A DNA stretch of 64,000 nt from Desulfovibrio desulfuricans DSM 642 (GCF_000420465.1 NZ_ATUZ01000016.1:226437-290436); one strand, 5' to 3'; shown: positions 27,209 to 39,685, counted from the stretch's first letter. The notes: generated by a model from the letters alone, not told the origin. Numbers and translations are program-made.

Positions 27209-28900
27209 ATGGAATGTACTGGTGCGCAGATTCTCCTTGAGTCCATGAAGCGAGAGGGCGTGGATGTGCTGTTCGGTTATCCGGGCGGTGCGGTCATTGA
27301 TATTTATGATGAACTACCGCGACATCCCGAGCTACGCCATGTGCTGGTACGGCACGAGCAAGGAGCTGTGCACGCGGCTGACGGCTATGCCCGTGCCTCG
27401 GGCAAGACCGGCGTATGCCTGGTCACCTCGGGGCCTGGAGCTACCAATACGGTCACGGGCATAGCCACAGCCTACTCCGATTCCATTCCTCTGGTGGTGT
27501 TTACCGGGCAGGTGCCCACCCAGCTGATCGGCAACGATGCCTTTCAGGAAGTGGATATCGTGGGCATTACCCGGCCCTGCACCAAGCATAATTTTCTGGT
27601 CAAGGATATCACCAAGCTGGCCTTGACCATCCGTCAGGCCTTTTACCTCGCGCGTTCGGGCCGCCCCGGCCCGGTGCTGGTGGATCTGCCCAAGGACGTC
27701 ATGCAGAAGCGGGCGGAATTTGTCTGGCCTGAAGACGTCTACATGCGTAGCTACAACCCCACCTACAAGCCCAACCTGAACCAGTTGCGCCGCTCGGTGG
27801 AAGAGCTGGCAAAGGCCGAGCGCCCGGTGATTCTTGCGGGCGGCGGGGTTATTCTGTCCAATGGGGCAGAGGCTCTAACGAGCCTTGCGCGCAAGCTGAA
27901 CATTCCCGTAACCTGCACCCTCATGGGGCTTGGGGCTTTCCCGGCCACCGACCCCCTGTGGCTGGGCATGGTGGGCATGCACGGCACCTACGCGGCCAAC
28001 CTTGCCATCAACAACTGCGATGTGCTGATGTGCGTGGGCGCGCGGTTTGACGACCGCGTTACCGGCAGGCTGGCGGCCTTTGCCCCCAAGGCCCGCATTG
28101 TGCATATCGACATTGACCCCACATCCATTCGCAAGAATGTGGAGGTGCATGTTCCTGTGGTGGGTGATTGCCGTCTGGCGCTGGAGGGCATTGCAGAAAT
28201 CTGCGAGGCCAAGCTGGAAAACAAGGACTGGGCTGGTGAACATGCCGCCTGGATTGCCGCCGTGGCCGAGTGGAAGGCGAGCAAACCCCTGTGCTACCAG
28301 TGCAACGGCAATATCAAGCCGCAGTCGGTCATTGAGGCCCTTTACGACATCACCGGCGGCGATGCCATCATCGCCACCGAGGTGGGCCAGCACCAGATGT
28401 GGGTGGCCCAGTTCTATTCGTTCACTAAGCCGCGCACCCTGCTGACCAGCGGGGGCCTCGGCACCATGGGCTACGGCTTTCCCGCTTCGGTGGGGGCGCA
28501 GTTTGCCTTTCCGGATAAAAAGGTCATTGCCGTGGCAGGCGATGCCTCGCTGCAGATGAACATTCAGGAACTGGCAACCGTGGTGGCCAACAAGCTGCCC
28601 ATCAAGGTCGTCATTCTGAACAACCGCTATCTGGGCATGGTGCGGCAGTGGCAGGAGCTCTTTTACAACAACAACTACAGTTCCACCAACATGGAAGCCC
28701 AGCCCGACTTTGTGAAACTGGCCGAGGCCTACGGGGCCGAAGGCTATCGCATTGAAAAGGCTGAAGACATGCGGGCCGTGCTTGAAAAGGCCCTTGCTTC
28801 GCCCAACCCTGCCTTCATTGACGTGGTGGTAGAGCGCGAAGAAAACGTGTACCCCATCGTGCCCGCCGGTGCGGCGCTTGATGAAATGTTGCTGGTGTAA
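27209..28900 (+). CDS. ilvB: Acetolactate synthase large subunit
   Basis: This catalytic subunit makes acetolactate or acetohydroxybutyrate from pyruvate, the first shared step of Val/Leu/Ile synthesis, using ThDP, Mg2+ and FAD. The N-terminal Pyr domain has the catalytic glutamate (VLVRHEQGAVHAADGYAR). The FAD-binding middle domain and a C-terminal PP domain with the ThDP motif GDASLQMNIQELATV...NNRYLGM follow. The 563-residue length is typical. AAGGAG lies ahead of the ATG. The small subunit follows after 11 nt. Confidence 0.97.
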   Translation: MECTGAQILLESMKREGVDVLFGYPGGAVIDIYDELPRHPELRHVLVRHEQGAVHAADGYARASGKTGVCLVTSGPGATNTVTGIATAYSDSIPLVVFTGQVPTQLIGNDAFQEVDIVGITRPCTKHNFLVKDITKLALTIRQAFYLARSGRPGPVLVDLPKDVMQKRAEFVWPEDVYMRSYNPTYKPNLNQLRRSVEELAKAERPVILAGGGVILSNGAEALTSLARKLNIPVTCTLMGLGAFPATDPLWLGMVGMHGTYAANLAINNCDVLMCVGARFDDRVTGRLAAFAPKARIVHIDIDPTSIRKNVEVHVPVVGDCRLALEGIAEICEAKLENKDWAGEHAAWIAAVAEWKASKPLCYQCNGNIKPQSVIEALYDITGGDAIIATEVGQHQMWVAQFYSFTKPRTLLTSGGLGTMGYGFPASVGAQFAFPDKKVIAVAGDASLQMNIQELATVVANKLPIKVVILNNRYLGMVRQWQELFYNNNYSSTNMEAQPDFVKLAEAYGAEGYRIEKAEDMRAVLEKALASPNPAFIDVVVEREENVYPIVPAGAALDEMLLV

Positions 28901-28911
28901 GGGAGATGGCT

Positions 28912-29400
28912 ATGCAACGACATGTGCTTTCCGTGCTGGTGGAAAACGAACCCGGCGTGCTTTCCCGCGTGGCTGGCCTGTTCAGCGGGCGCGGCTTCAA
29001 TATTCATTCGCTCAATGTGGCCCCGGCCCTGGAAGAGGGCGTTTCGCACATGACCATCACCACCGATGGCGACAGTCTTATTCTGGAGCAGATCATGAAG
29101 CAGCTCCACAAGATTGTTTCGGTCATCAAGGTGGTGGATTTTGCGGATATTCCCGCTGTGGCGCGTGAAATGATCTTTGTCAAAGTGCAGGCAGAAGGCC
29201 CCATGCGGGGCGAAATTCTGCGAACTGTTGAAATATTCCGCTGCAAGGTGGTTGATGTAAGCCCCAATGAGATGACCATTGAGGCCACTGGCGACCAGAA
29301 CAAGCTGGACGCCATCATCAGCCTGCTGCAACGGTTTGGAATCAAGGAACTGGCGCGCACAGGCGCAGTTGCCATGCGTCGTTCCAAGAAAACGGATTAG
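28912..29400 (+). CDS. ilvN: Acetolactate synthase small (regulatory) subunit
   Basis: The 162-residue product has an N-terminal ACT domain (LSVLVENEPGVLSRVAGLFS, GFNIHSLNVAP), which binds the feedback inhibitor valine, and a C-terminal ALS_ss domain. I choose the ATG at 28912 because GGGAG at 28901 is six bases upstream; the ATG at 28906 touches that site and is too close. It is cotranscribed with ilvB. Confidence 0.95.
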   Translation: MQRHVLSVLVENEPGVLSRVAGLFSGRGFNIHSLNVAPALEEGVSHMTITTDGDSLILEQIMKQLHKIVSVIKVVDFADIPAVAREMIFVKVQAEGPMRGEILRTVEIFRCKVVDVSPNEMTIEATGDQNKLDAIISLLQRFGIKELARTGAVAMRRSKKTD

Positions 29401-30745
<1,345 letters not shown>

Positions 30746-31300
30746 TTCCGCTGTTTCAGCCGCAGGCTGAAAGCGTTTTGTTGGGGCTTTTCGCGGTATT
30801 TCCGTGAGAAGCCCCATTTTTTATACCTGCTGAAAATAACAAAGCCGATGTCCTTCAAAGGGCCAGCCCGTAGAGGATTGGGACGCAGCCGGCATTATTT
30901 CAGGCTGGCAGGGGATATTGTCATACTAAATTGATCAATTTTATCGACTTCTGCATGTTGCAAAAATAGTTACTGTTTGCCACAATCAGGCCATACAGCT
31001 TGTATATAAAGTTGTTGTCTTCCATGCGCCGGAGCATCCTGCGGGCTGCATCGGTGTGCCGTATTTTGCGGGCATGGCCTTTCCGCTTTTGGTTTTATCA
31101 TGTGTGCATTGCTTCCCGCCTTTGCCTTGCGACCGCCCATTTACGCAGCCAGTTACGCTGGTATGACCTGCCCTGGCATTGTGCCCGCGCGGTACTTTTT
31201 TGCGCCCCGCGCCCGCTCCAACAGCGTGCGCCTGCGCAAGAGAGTTGGTGCGGCTTTTCGGCGTGTCGGTCTGCACCTTGATTTTTCAGGAGATTAAGAC
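30746..31300. other. ilvC to chemoreceptor spacer
   Basis: About 550 bases without a convincing gene. It holds the ilvC terminator (30783-30822) and a perfect 14-bp palindrome AAATTGATCAATTT (30928-30941) in an AT-rich patch that could be a regulator site for the downstream receptor. The rest shows nothing recognisable. Confidence 0.5.
30783..30822 (+). terminator. Intrinsic terminator after ilvC
   Basis: GGGGCTT and AAGCCCC form the outer stem with a GCGG/CCGT inner part, followed by ATTTTTT. Confidence 0.8.
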
Positions 31301-33100
31301 GTGCTCAGAAATTTCAGCATCAGTCAGCGGATTATCTTTTTTGTCATCATCATGATCGCCCTGATTATTTCCATCGCGGGCCTGTCCGTGCGCATGACGG
31401 AAGGCGTCATTGCTGACGGCACGGCACTTGCCAAGGAAATGCTGCTCGACTCCCAAAGGGCGCGCATCAAGGATATCACGCACTCCCAGGCGCTTGGTCT
31501 GGCGGCCATGACGCAAGGCCAGCCCGAGGCCGAGCAGTTGCGCACCATCGCGCAGTATGTGGACAGCGCCCGGTTTGAGGATGACAGCTCCGGGTATTTT
31601 TATGTGTACAAGGGCACGGTCAGTGCTGCCCACCCCTTGCAGAAGCAGCTGATCGGCAAGGATCTGGCTTCAACCGCCGATAGCAGGGGCGTTCACTATG
31701 TCAGTGAACTGTACAGGGCCGCGCAGCGCGGCGGCGGCTTTGTGGATTTTGTGTTTCCTAAGCCCGGCTCTGGCGACGTGTTCAAGCTGGGCTATGCGGA
31801 AGCTATCGCGGGCACGCCCTTCTGGATTGGCACGGGCGTGTATATCGACAATGTGGACAAGGCCGAAAGCCACCTCATCACCACCATGCGCTCCATCCTG
31901 CACAGCAAGCTGGCGATCTATGGCGGTGGTTTTCTGGCGGTTCTGTTGCTGGTGGTCTGCCCGCTTTCCTATGTCATGGTCGTGTCCATAACCCGGCCCC
32001 TGGCGGGGATAACCCGGCATGCCCGCGCCGTGGCGCAGGGCAACCTTGATGAAGAATTTGAAACAACAGGGCGCGATGAAGTGGCGACCCTGCAACAGGC
32101 CTTGAGCGCAATGGTTGTGAAGCTCAAGGAATTTATCGGTCAGGCCGAGGAGCAGAGCCGTCTTGCTGGCAAGGCCGCCAGTGAAGCCCATCAGGCGCAG
32201 GCGGAGGCTCTTGAAGCCGAGCTTAAGGCAAAGGACAAAACCGCTGCCATGCTCCAGGCTGCGGAAAGGCTGGAGCAGGTTGCCCAGGCTGTGAGCACTG
32301 CCTCAACCCAGCTTTCGGCCCAGATAGAGCAGTCGGACAAAGGGGCAGTGCATTCTGCCCAGATGCTTGCAGAGGCCGCAACAGCCATGAACCAGATGAA
32401 CGCCAGCGTGCAGGAGGTGGCGCTCAGCGCCGCAACCGCATCTGAGGCGGCCAGCCAGACACGTGACCGCGCACTGAGTGGAGCGGGCATTGTGGAAAAG
32501 GCCGTGCAGAGCATTGGTCATGTTCACGAAGTCTCGTTGCGGCTCAGGGATGGTATGGCCGAGCTTAACGACCATTCACAGGCCATTACGCGCATCATGG
32601 GCGTTATTTCCGATATCGCGGATCAAACCAACCTGCTTGCGCTCAATGCCGCCATTGAAGCTGCCCGGGCGGGCGACGCCGGGCGCGGCTTTGCCGTGGT
32701 GGCTGATGAAGTGCGCAAACTGGCAGAAAAAACCCTTGCCTCAACCCAGGATGTGGGCAACGCCATCAAGGCCATTCAGGAAAGCACGGCCAAGAACGTT
32801 TCGGATATGGACAGTGCTGTGGGGCAGGTGGAGCAGGCCACGGATTTTGCCAATCAGTCGGGCAAGGCTCTGGAAGAAATCGTGGCTACGGTGGAAGCCA
32901 CCGCCAGCCAGGTTAACGCCATTGCCGAGGCCAGCGGGCAGCAGTCTGCCGCCAGCGAAGAAATCAACCATTCAATTGACGACGCCACCCAGGTTGCGCA
33001 CCAGACGGCGGAAGCCATGGACGAAGCCCAAAAGGCCGTTGCTGATCTGGCAGTTCAGGCCAGGGGGCTGGCCGAGCTGATTGTGGACATGAAAAACTAG
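31301..33100 (+). CDS. Methyl-accepting chemotaxis protein with periplasmic Cache domain
   Basis: A GTG start at 31301 (AGGAG upstream) gives 599 residues. A membrane segment (about 10-32) is followed by a single-Cache-type sensor domain of about 155 residues ([37 protein letters not shown]), a second membrane segment ([17 protein letters not shown]), a HAMP linker and a signalling hairpin with the EVRKLAEKT and [19 protein letters not shown] blocks. The Cache domain binds small molecules such as organic acids in related receptors; the ligand here is unknown. There is no CheR-tethering pentapeptide at the C-terminus. Confidence 0.92.
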   Translation: MLRNFSISQRIIFFVIIMIALIISIAGLSVRMTEGVIADGTALAKEMLLDSQRARIKDITHSQALGLAAMTQGQPEAEQLRTIAQYVDSARFEDDSSGYFYVYKGTVSAAHPLQKQLIGKDLASTADSRGVHYVSELYRAAQRGGGFVDFVFPKPGSGDVFKLGYAEAIAGTPFWIGTGVYIDNVDKAESHLITTMRSILHSKLAIYGGGFLAVLLLVVCPLSYVMVVSITRPLAGITRHARAVAQGNLDEEFETTGRDEVATLQQALSAMVVKLKEFIGQAEEQSRLAGKAASEAHQAQAEALEAELKAKDKTAAMLQAAERLEQVAQAVSTASTQLSAQIEQSDKGAVHSAQMLAEAATAMNQMNASVQEVALSAATASEAASQTRDRALSGAGIVEKAVQSIGHVHEVSLRLRDGMAELNDHSQAITRIMGVISDIADQTNLLALNAAIEAARAGDAGRGFAVVADEVRKLAEKTLASTQDVGNAIKAIQESTAKNVSDMDSAVGQVEQATDFANQSGKALEEIVATVEATASQVNAIAEASGQQSAASEEINHSIDDATQVAHQTAEAMDEAQKAVADLAVQARGLAELIVDMKN

Positions 33101-33225
33101 GGGCTGTCCCTAAGTAATTCTTTTGTCCAACTGACTGCGTCAAAAGGCAATTTTTTTACTCCAGTCAGGTACCGCAAGAGTACACGCCTTATCGTAAAAA
33201 AGGCCTCTTCTTTTTGTAATACTAA

Positions 33226-33262
33226 AGGGCCTCTGTGCAGTGCAAAGCCGCGCAGAGGCCCT
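33226..33262. terminator. Strong hairpin between chemoreceptor and MocR-like gene
   Basis: AGGGCCTCTGTGC and GCGCAGAGGCCCT make a 13-bp stem with one wobble pair. The T content on either side is modest, so it may be a convergent terminator without a full U-run. Confidence 0.5.
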
Positions 33263-33339
33263 CTTGCATTCAGGACGCGGAAGTATTCTGGCGGGTCATC
33301 CGTCTGGGCATCCCGGCGCTGGCGGATATCTGCTCCCTC

Positions 33340-34791
33340 TCAGTGCAGCCATTCCGCCCAGGCGGCCTTAAGCCGCGTCACGCAATCTGGTATGTCTTCA
33401 AGACGAATTTTGCCAAATCCCAGGAACAGCGTGTCCGGCGGGCATTCGGCCTTGTCCTGCCAGAACTGCATGGTAGGGTAGACACGCACCCCCTGCTCCA
33501 GGGCTTTTTTTATAAGCAGATTCTGGTCTGTTCCGGCAGAAAAGCGCAAAAGAAAATACTGGCCAGTGCCGTTGCCTGTAATGCGCAGCCCCGATCCCAG
33601 ACGGGAAAATTCCTGGATGAACAGCTCAAGGCGGTTTTTGAACACATGGCTCAGACGGCGGATGTGTCTGTCGTACTGGCCGGTTTCGAGCAAGCGGCCA
33701 ATGATGTACTGGTTCAGTACGGGGACGGTGCTGTTGTATTCGTCAAACATTTCGTGAAAGGCGGCGGCAAGCTGCGGCGGCAGGATCATGTATCCCATAC
33801 GGATGGAAGGGGATATGCCTTTGGAAAATGTGCCAAGGTAGATGACCCGTGCTTCCGTATCTATGGATTGCAGTGAAGGTATGGGCTTGGAATAGTAGCG
33901 CATCTCACTGTCAAAGTCGTCTTCAAGCACATAGACGTTGTTGCTCTGCGCCCATCGCAGCAGAGCATGCCTGCGCCCGATGGGGAGCGTGACCCCCGTG
34001 GGGAACTGGTGGGACGGCGTGGTGTAGATGGCAAAGGCTTGCGGCCGGTTGGGCAGGTCGGCCACTTTCAGGCCGTTATCGTCCACTGGCACGGTCTCAA
34101 TGGGCAGGTGGTTGTTGCGGAACACGGCGGCTGCCTTGTTGAAGCCGGGTTCTTCCATCAGGATTTTCTGCCCGCGCTGGGCTGCTATTTTGCACAGATA
34201 TTCCAAGGACTGCTGCAAACCGCAGGTTATGACGATCTGGTCTTCCGTGCAGTTCACTCCGCGAATGCGTTTGAGGTAGGCCAGCAGGTTTTTGCGCAGG
34301 TAGGATTCGCCCTGCATGGTCTGCAAGGCAGAAATTTTTTCTTCTCTCTCCAACATCTCAAGGCATTCAAAGGTGTATTTTTTCCAAAGGCTTTTGGGGA
34401 AAAGATCAACCGTGTGGCTGCTGTTTGTCAGGTCGTAGGCCAGAAGCTGCCCGTGCGTCAGCGTCTGTCTTTGCGCATATATTTCTGGCTGTGCGGGGTG
34501 CAGCGCGGCTTGCTGCGCGGCGTGGCCGGATGGCGTGGCTGGAGCGTCAATGCTGGGAACATGCTGCACCACAAAGCCCACACCCCTGCGGGCGGCTATG
34601 TAACCCTCCGCCACCAGTTGACTATAGGCATTGTCCACAGTATTGCGGCTGACCCCCAGCATGGATGCCAGCATCCTGCTGCCGGTCAGAACCGTGCCTT
34701 CTGCAAGCGCGCCGCAGGCAATATCCTGCTTCAACTGGCTGTATATCTGCAAATACAGCGGCCCGGAGCCGTCCTTGCCCGTGCTGATCAT
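33340..34791 (-). CDS. MocR/PdxR-type GntR regulator with aminotransferase domain
   Basis: The 483-residue product starts with a GntR winged helix (PLYLQIYSQLKQDIACGAL, LASMLGVSRNTVDNAYSQLVAEGYI) and continues with a fold-type I aminotransferase-like domain. That domain carries the PLP lysine in YLGTFSKGISPSIRMGY and the TPSHQFPTG block. MocR proteins use PLP or a PLP-amino acid adduct as effector rather than as a catalyst. I place the start at 34791, where GGAG lies five bases upstream. The gene diverges from an EamA-type exporter gene, which it probably controls. Confidence 0.9.
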   Translation of the reverse strand: MISTGKDGSGPLYLQIYSQLKQDIACGALAEGTVLTGSRMLASMLGVSRNTVDNAYSQLVAEGYIAARRGVGFVVQHVPSIDAPATPSGHAAQQAALHPAQPEIYAQRQTLTHGQLLAYDLTNSSHTVDLFPKSLWKKYTFECLEMLEREEKISALQTMQGESYLRKNLLAYLKRIRGVNCTEDQIVITCGLQQSLEYLCKIAAQRGQKILMEEPGFNKAAAVFRNNHLPIETVPVDDNGLKVADLPNRPQAFAIYTTPSHQFPTGVTLPIGRRHALLRWAQSNNVYVLEDDFDSEMRYYSKPIPSLQSIDTEARVIYLGTFSKGISPSIRMGYMILPPQLAAAFHEMFDEYNSTVPVLNQYIIGRLLETGQYDRHIRRLSHVFKNRLELFIQEFSRLGSGLRITGNGTGQYFLLRFSAGTDQNLLIKKALEQGVRVYPTMQFWQDKAECPPDTLFLGFGKIRLEDIPDCVTRLKAAWAEWLH

Positions 34792-34804
34792 GTCTACTCC
34801 CAGG

Positions 34805-34848
34805 TGGCACCATAAAATATGAGTCATGTGGCACTTTTGATGGTGCCA
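34805..34848. promoter_or_regulatory. Candidate MocR operator between the divergent genes
   Basis: A perfect 9-bp inverted repeat (TGGCACCAT at 34805-34813, ATGGTGCCA at 34840-34848) flanks a further direct copy of TGGCAC at 34829-34834. Mixed direct and inverted repeats of this kind are typical of MocR binding regions. Confidence 0.6.
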
Positions 34849-34900
34849 TGTCCACTGTATCAAAGGGGGCAACAAACACAACAAAAGGATGGGAGGCTCC

Positions 34901-35908
34901 ATGTCCACGCAAGGCAATACTGCGCCGCAGGGCGGAATGCGGCGGGGGAACGGTACAAAATATGTTCTGCTGGCGGTGCTGGCCGTGGCCTTTTTGGCCA
35001 CCGGGGGCATATTTGTGCGACAGAGCGGCCTGTCGCCCATAAATACGGGGATGTACCGTATGCTGTTTTCCATCCCGCTGCTCTGGCCGCTGGCCTATGG
35101 CAGGCTTGGGCGGCTCAGCGGCAGGGATGTTGTCCTGCTGCTGTTATCCGGCCTGTTTCTGGCGGGCGATGTGGCCCTGTGGAACACAGCATTCAGCTAC
35201 ACAACTGTTGCCAATGCCAACCTGCTCACCAACCTGACGCCGTTCACGGTTATTCCGGTTTCGTATTTTCTGTTTCACGAGCGGCTGCCAAGGCTGTTCA
35301 TTCCCGGCGCGGCTGTTACCCTTGCCGGGGTGGTGCTTCTGGTGGGGGGCAAGGCCAGCCCTGTGCCGGGCAACTATTTTGGTGATTTTCTGGCACTGGC
35401 CGCGGCCTTTTTTTACGCGGGATTTCTGCTTATTGCCTACCGCCTGCGCGACAGGATGGAGAGCAGCGTCATCATGCTTGGCAGTGCTGTTGGCGGGCTT
35501 GTGGGCCTGTTTTTTGCCTCGTGGGCTGTGGAGGGTTTGCAGGTTCCGCGAAGCTGGGACGATCTGTGGCCCATACTGGCTCTTACGCTCTGCGTGCAGG
35601 TGATTGGGCATAACATGCTCACGCATTGCCAGGGCAAGCTCAGCGTCAACCTTTCTGCGGTGATCTGCCTTTGCCAGCCTGCCATTGCCGCGGTGTACTC
35701 GTGGGCCATATTTTCAGAGAAATTGTCGGGTTTGGAAGTTCTGGGTATAGCGGTGGTGCTGGTGGGCGTCTATATTGTCAAAAAGCAGTACTCGCCAAGC
35801 AGGGATAAAGCTGTCGGGGCCGGGCAAAAGGCCGCTGGCTGGCTGCCCCCTGTGATCGCCCGCTGGCTGGGCAGGCGGTGCAAGCCTGCCGTGGCGGAAG
35901 AGCCGTAG
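34901..35908 (+). CDS. EamA/DMT-family membrane transporter
   Basis: The product has ten hydrophobic segments in two EamA repeats, as in RhaT/YdcZ-like drug/metabolite transporters that export amino acids or other metabolites. GGGAGG lies four bases before the ATG at 34901; an in-frame ATG at 34889 adds four residues. The C-terminal tail is basic and cytoplasmic. Its divergent MocR-like neighbour suggests control by PLP or an amino acid and therefore an amino-acid-type substrate (inference). Confidence 0.85.
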   Translation: MSTQGNTAPQGGMRRGNGTKYVLLAVLAVAFLATGGIFVRQSGLSPINTGMYRMLFSIPLLWPLAYGRLGRLSGRDVVLLLLSGLFLAGDVALWNTAFSYTTVANANLLTNLTPFTVIPVSYFLFHERLPRLFIPGAAVTLAGVVLLVGGKASPVPGNYFGDFLALAAAFFYAGFLLIAYRLRDRMESSVIMLGSAVGGLVGLFFASWAVEGLQVPRSWDDLWPILALTLCVQVIGHNMLTHCQGKLSVNLSAVICLCQPAIAAVYSWAIFSEKLSGLEVLGIAVVLVGVYIVKKQYSPSRDKAVGAGQKAAGWLPPVIARWLGRRCKPAVAEEP

Positions 35909-35931
35909 ACAAAAAAATTTCGGGCCTGTAA

Positions 35932-35985
35932 GGGGTTGTTCCGGCAGAGATGCGCAATGCGCTGCCGGAACAACCCCTTTCTTTT
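35932..35985. terminator. Long-stem terminator between EamA gene and chemoreceptor
   Basis: Sixteen-base perfect arms (GGGGTTGTTCCGGCAG and its complement) enclose 14 bases and are followed by TTTCTTTT on the plus strand. It separates convergent genes. Confidence 0.85.
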
Positions 35986-35988
35986 GTA

Positions 35989-37746
35989 CTATTGCTGCAT
36001 GCTGGACATGAGATTCATAAGATTTTGGGTCTGCCCTGCCAGTTCGGCCACGGCATCCGCCGCTTCGCGCATGGCGGCAGAGGTCTGGCGCGACATTTCG
36101 CTTATCTGGGTTATGGCGCGGCTTACTTCATCGCTGGCGGCAGACTGCTGCTCGCTTGCGGCGGCAATGGCATTGACCTGATCCGCCGTGCCCTCAACCG
36201 TGGCCACAATATCGGTCAGGGCCGCACCAGACTGGCTGGCGTAGGTATTGGCTTGTTCAATCTGCCTTGCGGCCTTGTCCACAGAATCCATGCTCTGGGT
36301 AGCGCTGGACTGGATAGCCTCAATGGCATTGGCAACGTCATGGGTGGAGGCCATTGTTTTTTCCGCCAGTTTGCGCACTTCATCCGCCACCACGGCAAAG
36401 CCGCGCCCGGCGTCGCCAGCTCGGGCAGCTTCGATGGCGGCGTTGAGGGCAAGCAGGTTGGTCTGGTCGGCTATGTCTGAAATAACGCCCATGATGCGGT
36501 TGATGTTTTGCGTATGCCCGTGCAGTTGGGCCATGTCGTCCTTGAGCGTCATGGACGCCTGATGCACCTGATCGATGCTGCGCAGCGAGCGTTTGACGAT
36601 TTCTGAGCCGTTTTCCGCCTTGGCGCGGGTTTCTGTGGAGGCCTGCGAGGCAACGGACGCGTTGCGCGCCACTTCCTGCACTGTGGCATTCATCTGCTGC
36701 ATGGCAGAGGCTGCCTCGCCCAGTCGGGCCGATGTCTCTTGCGCGCCTTTATCTGACTGTTCAATCTGCGCGGCCAGGCGCGCGGTGGCCGCGCTCACTA
36801 CCCGGGCCACCTCCTGAAGTCTGGCGGCGGCCATCCGCAGGGCTTCGCCTTTGCTTTGGGCCTCGATATTGGCGGCTTCCGTCTGGCGCAGGGCTTCTGT
36901 TGCCTTGGCTGACTGCTCCCGCGCCGCCAGCGATTCGCGCTGGGCGCTTTCAATGTGGGTTTTCAGCGCCTGTACCATGGCGACTATTGAAGCGTACACG
37001 CCAACGCTGTCGTTATTTGCGTCATGAATGTCGTAGTCTCCGGCAGCAACACGGCTTGCCACAGCCTGGAGTTCGCCGGGGTCTTTGCCAAGTTGATGCT
37101 TTATGGAACGCGAAAGTACAAGAGAAACGATGATGCTGAAAAATACAGCGGCAGCACTGAGCGCATATGCGCCTTTAACTGCGCTTTCGCCTGTAGCTAC
37201 GGCCTCGGCAGACACATGTTTACTGTCTGACTTGGTAAGTGCCATCAGCTCTTCATAGAGTGGTTCAAGGCTGTTAAATAGCGGTGTGTATTTTTTTTCA
37301 AATATATTTATTGCCTCTCCACGTTCTTCACATTGTACAAATGCAAGGATTTCTTTACGTACTGTGTTGAGCTTGCGTGAAATTGCATCAATTTTTTCTA
37401 TCAGTTCCTTTGCCGCAACATGGTGCTGATCTTCTGATTCCCCCACAATGGCAAAATATCTGTCGTGATTTTCCCTGATGGAATCCATCGTGCTGGTGAT
37501 GTTGGAGGAATAGCGTTCGATCTCTGCTGGCGATGTTTGTGAAATAAGCGCCAATACGTCAGAGCGGATAATCCAGAATTTCAGATGCATTTCCTGAAGT
37601 TCTATGAGCGATGGGAGTAACGATGTATCTATTTCAATGAATCTTTTATTCATTGCAGAAATGTTTTTGATCGACATGCCACTCATCGCAAGCAGAACAA
37701 GTGTAATGAAAAAGAATGATAATCCAAGTTTTACAATCAGTCGCAT
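35989..37746 (-). CDS. Methyl-accepting chemotaxis protein, 4HB type (paralogue 1)
   Basis: The 585-residue receptor has a first membrane segment (about 8-30), a four-helix-bundle periplasmic domain of about 150 residues, a second membrane segment ([19 protein letters not shown]), HAMP, and a signalling domain with the [19 protein letters not shown] tip. AGGAGGTG precedes the ATG. It is the last of three adjacent minus-strand receptors with nearly the same signalling domain but diverged sensor domains. The ligand is unknown. Confidence 0.92.
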   Translation of the reverse strand: MRLIVKLGLSFFFITLVLLAMSGMSIKNISAMNKRFIEIDTSLLPSLIELQEMHLKFWIIRSDVLALISQTSPAEIERYSSNITSTMDSIRENHDRYFAIVGESEDQHHVAAKELIEKIDAISRKLNTVRKEILAFVQCEERGEAINIFEKKYTPLFNSLEPLYEELMALTKSDSKHVSAEAVATGESAVKGAYALSAAAVFFSIIVSLVLSRSIKHQLGKDPGELQAVASRVAAGDYDIHDANNDSVGVYASIVAMVQALKTHIESAQRESLAAREQSAKATEALRQTEAANIEAQSKGEALRMAAARLQEVARVVSAATARLAAQIEQSDKGAQETSARLGEAASAMQQMNATVQEVARNASVASQASTETRAKAENGSEIVKRSLRSIDQVHQASMTLKDDMAQLHGHTQNINRIMGVISDIADQTNLLALNAAIEAARAGDAGRGFAVVADEVRKLAEKTMASTHDVANAIEAIQSSATQSMDSVDKAARQIEQANTYASQSGAALTDIVATVEGTADQVNAIAAASEQQSAASDEVSRAITQISEMSRQTSAAMREAADAVAELAGQTQNLMNLMSSMQQ

Positions 37747-37852
37747 AAGCTTTCACCTCCTGGGTTTGTGCTACAGGCACTTGCGATGAATGTATAACTT
37801 ATGCAAAGAGCGTGCTAAATTTTTCCAGTGGCATGAAGGACAAAATATACAA

Positions 37853-37884
37853 CAAAGCGGTGGTTTTTCTGAACCACCGCTTTG
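37853..37884 (-). terminator. Terminator after chemoreceptor paralogue 2
   Basis: CAAAGCGGTGGTT and AACCACCGCTTTG form a 13-bp stem just downstream of the minus-strand stop, followed by a T-rich tract. Confidence 0.7.
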
Positions 37885-37927
37885 TACGTGCCATGCAGTA
37901 TATGGGGGACGCCGTCGCGAACCGGGA

Positions 37928-39685
37928 TCAATCGTGATTCATGGCTTCTGCCAATTTCATGAGGTTGCTGGCCTGGGCGGAAAGGTTGGTTATGGCCTCT
38001 GCCGCCTCGCTCATAGCCTCGGACGTTTGGCGCGCCATCTCGCTGATTTGCGTGATGGCGCCGCTCACTTCATCACTGGCGGCAGACTGCTGCTCGCTGG
38101 CGGCTGCAATGGCATTAACCTGATCGGCAGTGCTCTCGACCGTAGCAACAATGTCGGCCAGCGCCGCACCTGACTGGCTGGCATAGGTGTTAGCTTCTTC
38201 AATCTGTTTTGCCGCCCTGTCCACAGAATCCATGCTCTGGGCGGCGCTGGACTGGATAGCCTCAATGGCGCTGGCAACGTCATGGGTGGAGGCCATGGTT
38301 TTTTCCGCCAGCTTGCGTACTTCATCAGCAACCACGGCAAATCCCCGCCCGGCCTCTCCCGCGCGGGCGGCCTCAATGGCGGCATTGAGCGCCAGCAGGT
38401 TGGTCTGGTCGGCTATATCTGAAATAACACCCATGATGCGGTTGATGTTCTGCGTGTGCTCCCGCAGCAGAGCCATATCGTCCTTGAGCGTCATGGACGC
38501 TTCGTGCACCTGATCAATACTGTGCAGCGAACGCTTGACGATCTGCGCGCCATTTTCGGCTTTGGCGCGAGTTTCTGTGGAGGCTTGCGAGGCAATGGAC
38601 GCGTTACGCGCCACTTCCTGCACGGTTGCGTTCATCTGTTGCATGGCAGAAGCCGCCTCGCTCAGCCTGCCCGTTGTTTCTTGCGAACCTTTGTCCGACT
38701 GCTCGATTTGCGCGGCCAGGCGCGCGGTGGCTGTGCTTACTACATGCGTCACTTCCTGAAGTTTGGCGGCTGCTGCACGTAGAGTCTCACTTTTGTTTTG
38801 GGCTTCTATATTGGCGGCTTCCGTCTGGCGCAGGGCTTCTGTTGCCTTGGCTGACTGCTCTTGTGCCGCCAGCGATTCGCGCTGGGCGCTTTCAATGTGG
38901 GTTTTCAGCGCCTGCACCATGGCAATTATTGAAGCGTAGACGCCGCGCTTTTTAGTATCATCGTCAAGGGCATAGTCCCCCTGGGCCACGCGTCTGGCTA
39001 TGTTGTCCAGTTCTCCTGGGTCTTTGCCAAGCTGCCTATGAACCACCCTGAGCAGAAGCAGAATGACAGCCATGCCAATAAGTACAGCAACCAAAGATAA
39101 TCCTGATGAAAAAATAATTGATTGTTCGCTGACGCCGCTGGCGTTTGTAATGGCAATGTTTGCGCCTTCGTTACTCAGGCTGACAATCTGTTCATAGAGG
39201 TCAGCCAGCCTGAGAAAGGGAGTGCGGCTACTGGCAAGCAATTGGGCGGCTTCTTCATTTTTACCGGCTCTGATAAAAGCAAGCAGGTCTTTGCGCATGG
39301 TTACAAATTGGCCTGATTGCGCTTCTATCTGGGCTGTTATGTCCATAATGGCCTGCTTGCGATCTGACGGCGGCATATTTTCAAGGGCGACAGCAAAAGC
39401 CTTTTTGCTGTCGCCAATGCGCCGCAGCAGCCCCGCCATATGTGTATTGTAGTTCTCTATCTCCTTGGGGTCGTGCAGCGTTGTAATGGCCGAAAGATCC
39501 CCTCTGGAAGAAAACAGCAGGGCATAGGTGTTCTGGATGGATGTAGCCACAGGAATCCATGTGCTGCCTATGGATGCGATCTCGGCATTCATGCGGGTGA
39601 GATTCCTGATGGTCAGGCCGGACGTGATTAACATTATGATAATTATACTTCCGAAAGACAGAATCAGACGTGCTCTCAGGCTCAT
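37928..39685 (-). CDS. Methyl-accepting chemotaxis protein, 4HB type (paralogue 2)
   Basis: The ATG at 39685 follows GGGGAGA; a GTG in frame at 39703 overlaps that site and is less likely. The 585-residue product has the same order as its neighbours: membrane segment, four-helix-bundle sensor ([20 protein letters not shown] region), second membrane segment ([17 protein letters not shown]), HAMP and signalling hairpin. Between HAMP and the C-terminus it is close to paralogue 1, including [19 protein letters not shown], so a recent duplication or gene conversion is likely. Confidence 0.92.
   Translation of the reverse strand: MSLRARLILSFGSIIIIMLITSGLTIRNLTRMNAEIASIGSTWIPVATSIQNTYALLFSSRGDLSAITTLHDPKEIENYNTHMAGLLRRIGDSKKAFAVALENMPPSDRKQAIMDITAQIEAQSGQFVTMRKDLLAFIRAGKNEEAAQLLASSRTPFLRLADLYEQIVSLSNEGANIAITNASGVSEQSIIFSSGLSLVAVLIGMAVILLLLRVVHRQLGKDPGELDNIARRVAQGDYALDDDTKKRGVYASIIAMVQALKTHIESAQRESLAAQEQSAKATEALRQTEAANIEAQNKSETLRAAAAKLQEVTHVVSTATARLAAQIEQSDKGSQETTGRLSEAASAMQQMNATVQEVARNASIASQASTETRAKAENGAQIVKRSLHSIDQVHEASMTLKDDMALLREHTQNINRIMGVISDIADQTNLLALNAAIEAARAGEAGRGFAVVADEVRKLAEKTMASTHDVASAIEAIQSSAAQSMDSVDRAAKQIEEANTYASQSGAALADIVATVESTADQVNAIAAASEQQSAASDEVSGAITQISEMARQTSEAMSEAAEAITNLSAQASNLMKLAEAMNHD

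Noticed and set aside
33101..33200. Possible IS end (GGGGCTGTCCCTAAG) after the Cache receptor gene
   Set aside because: Only a short, IS-like phrase is seen, with no matching inverted end or transposase fragment.
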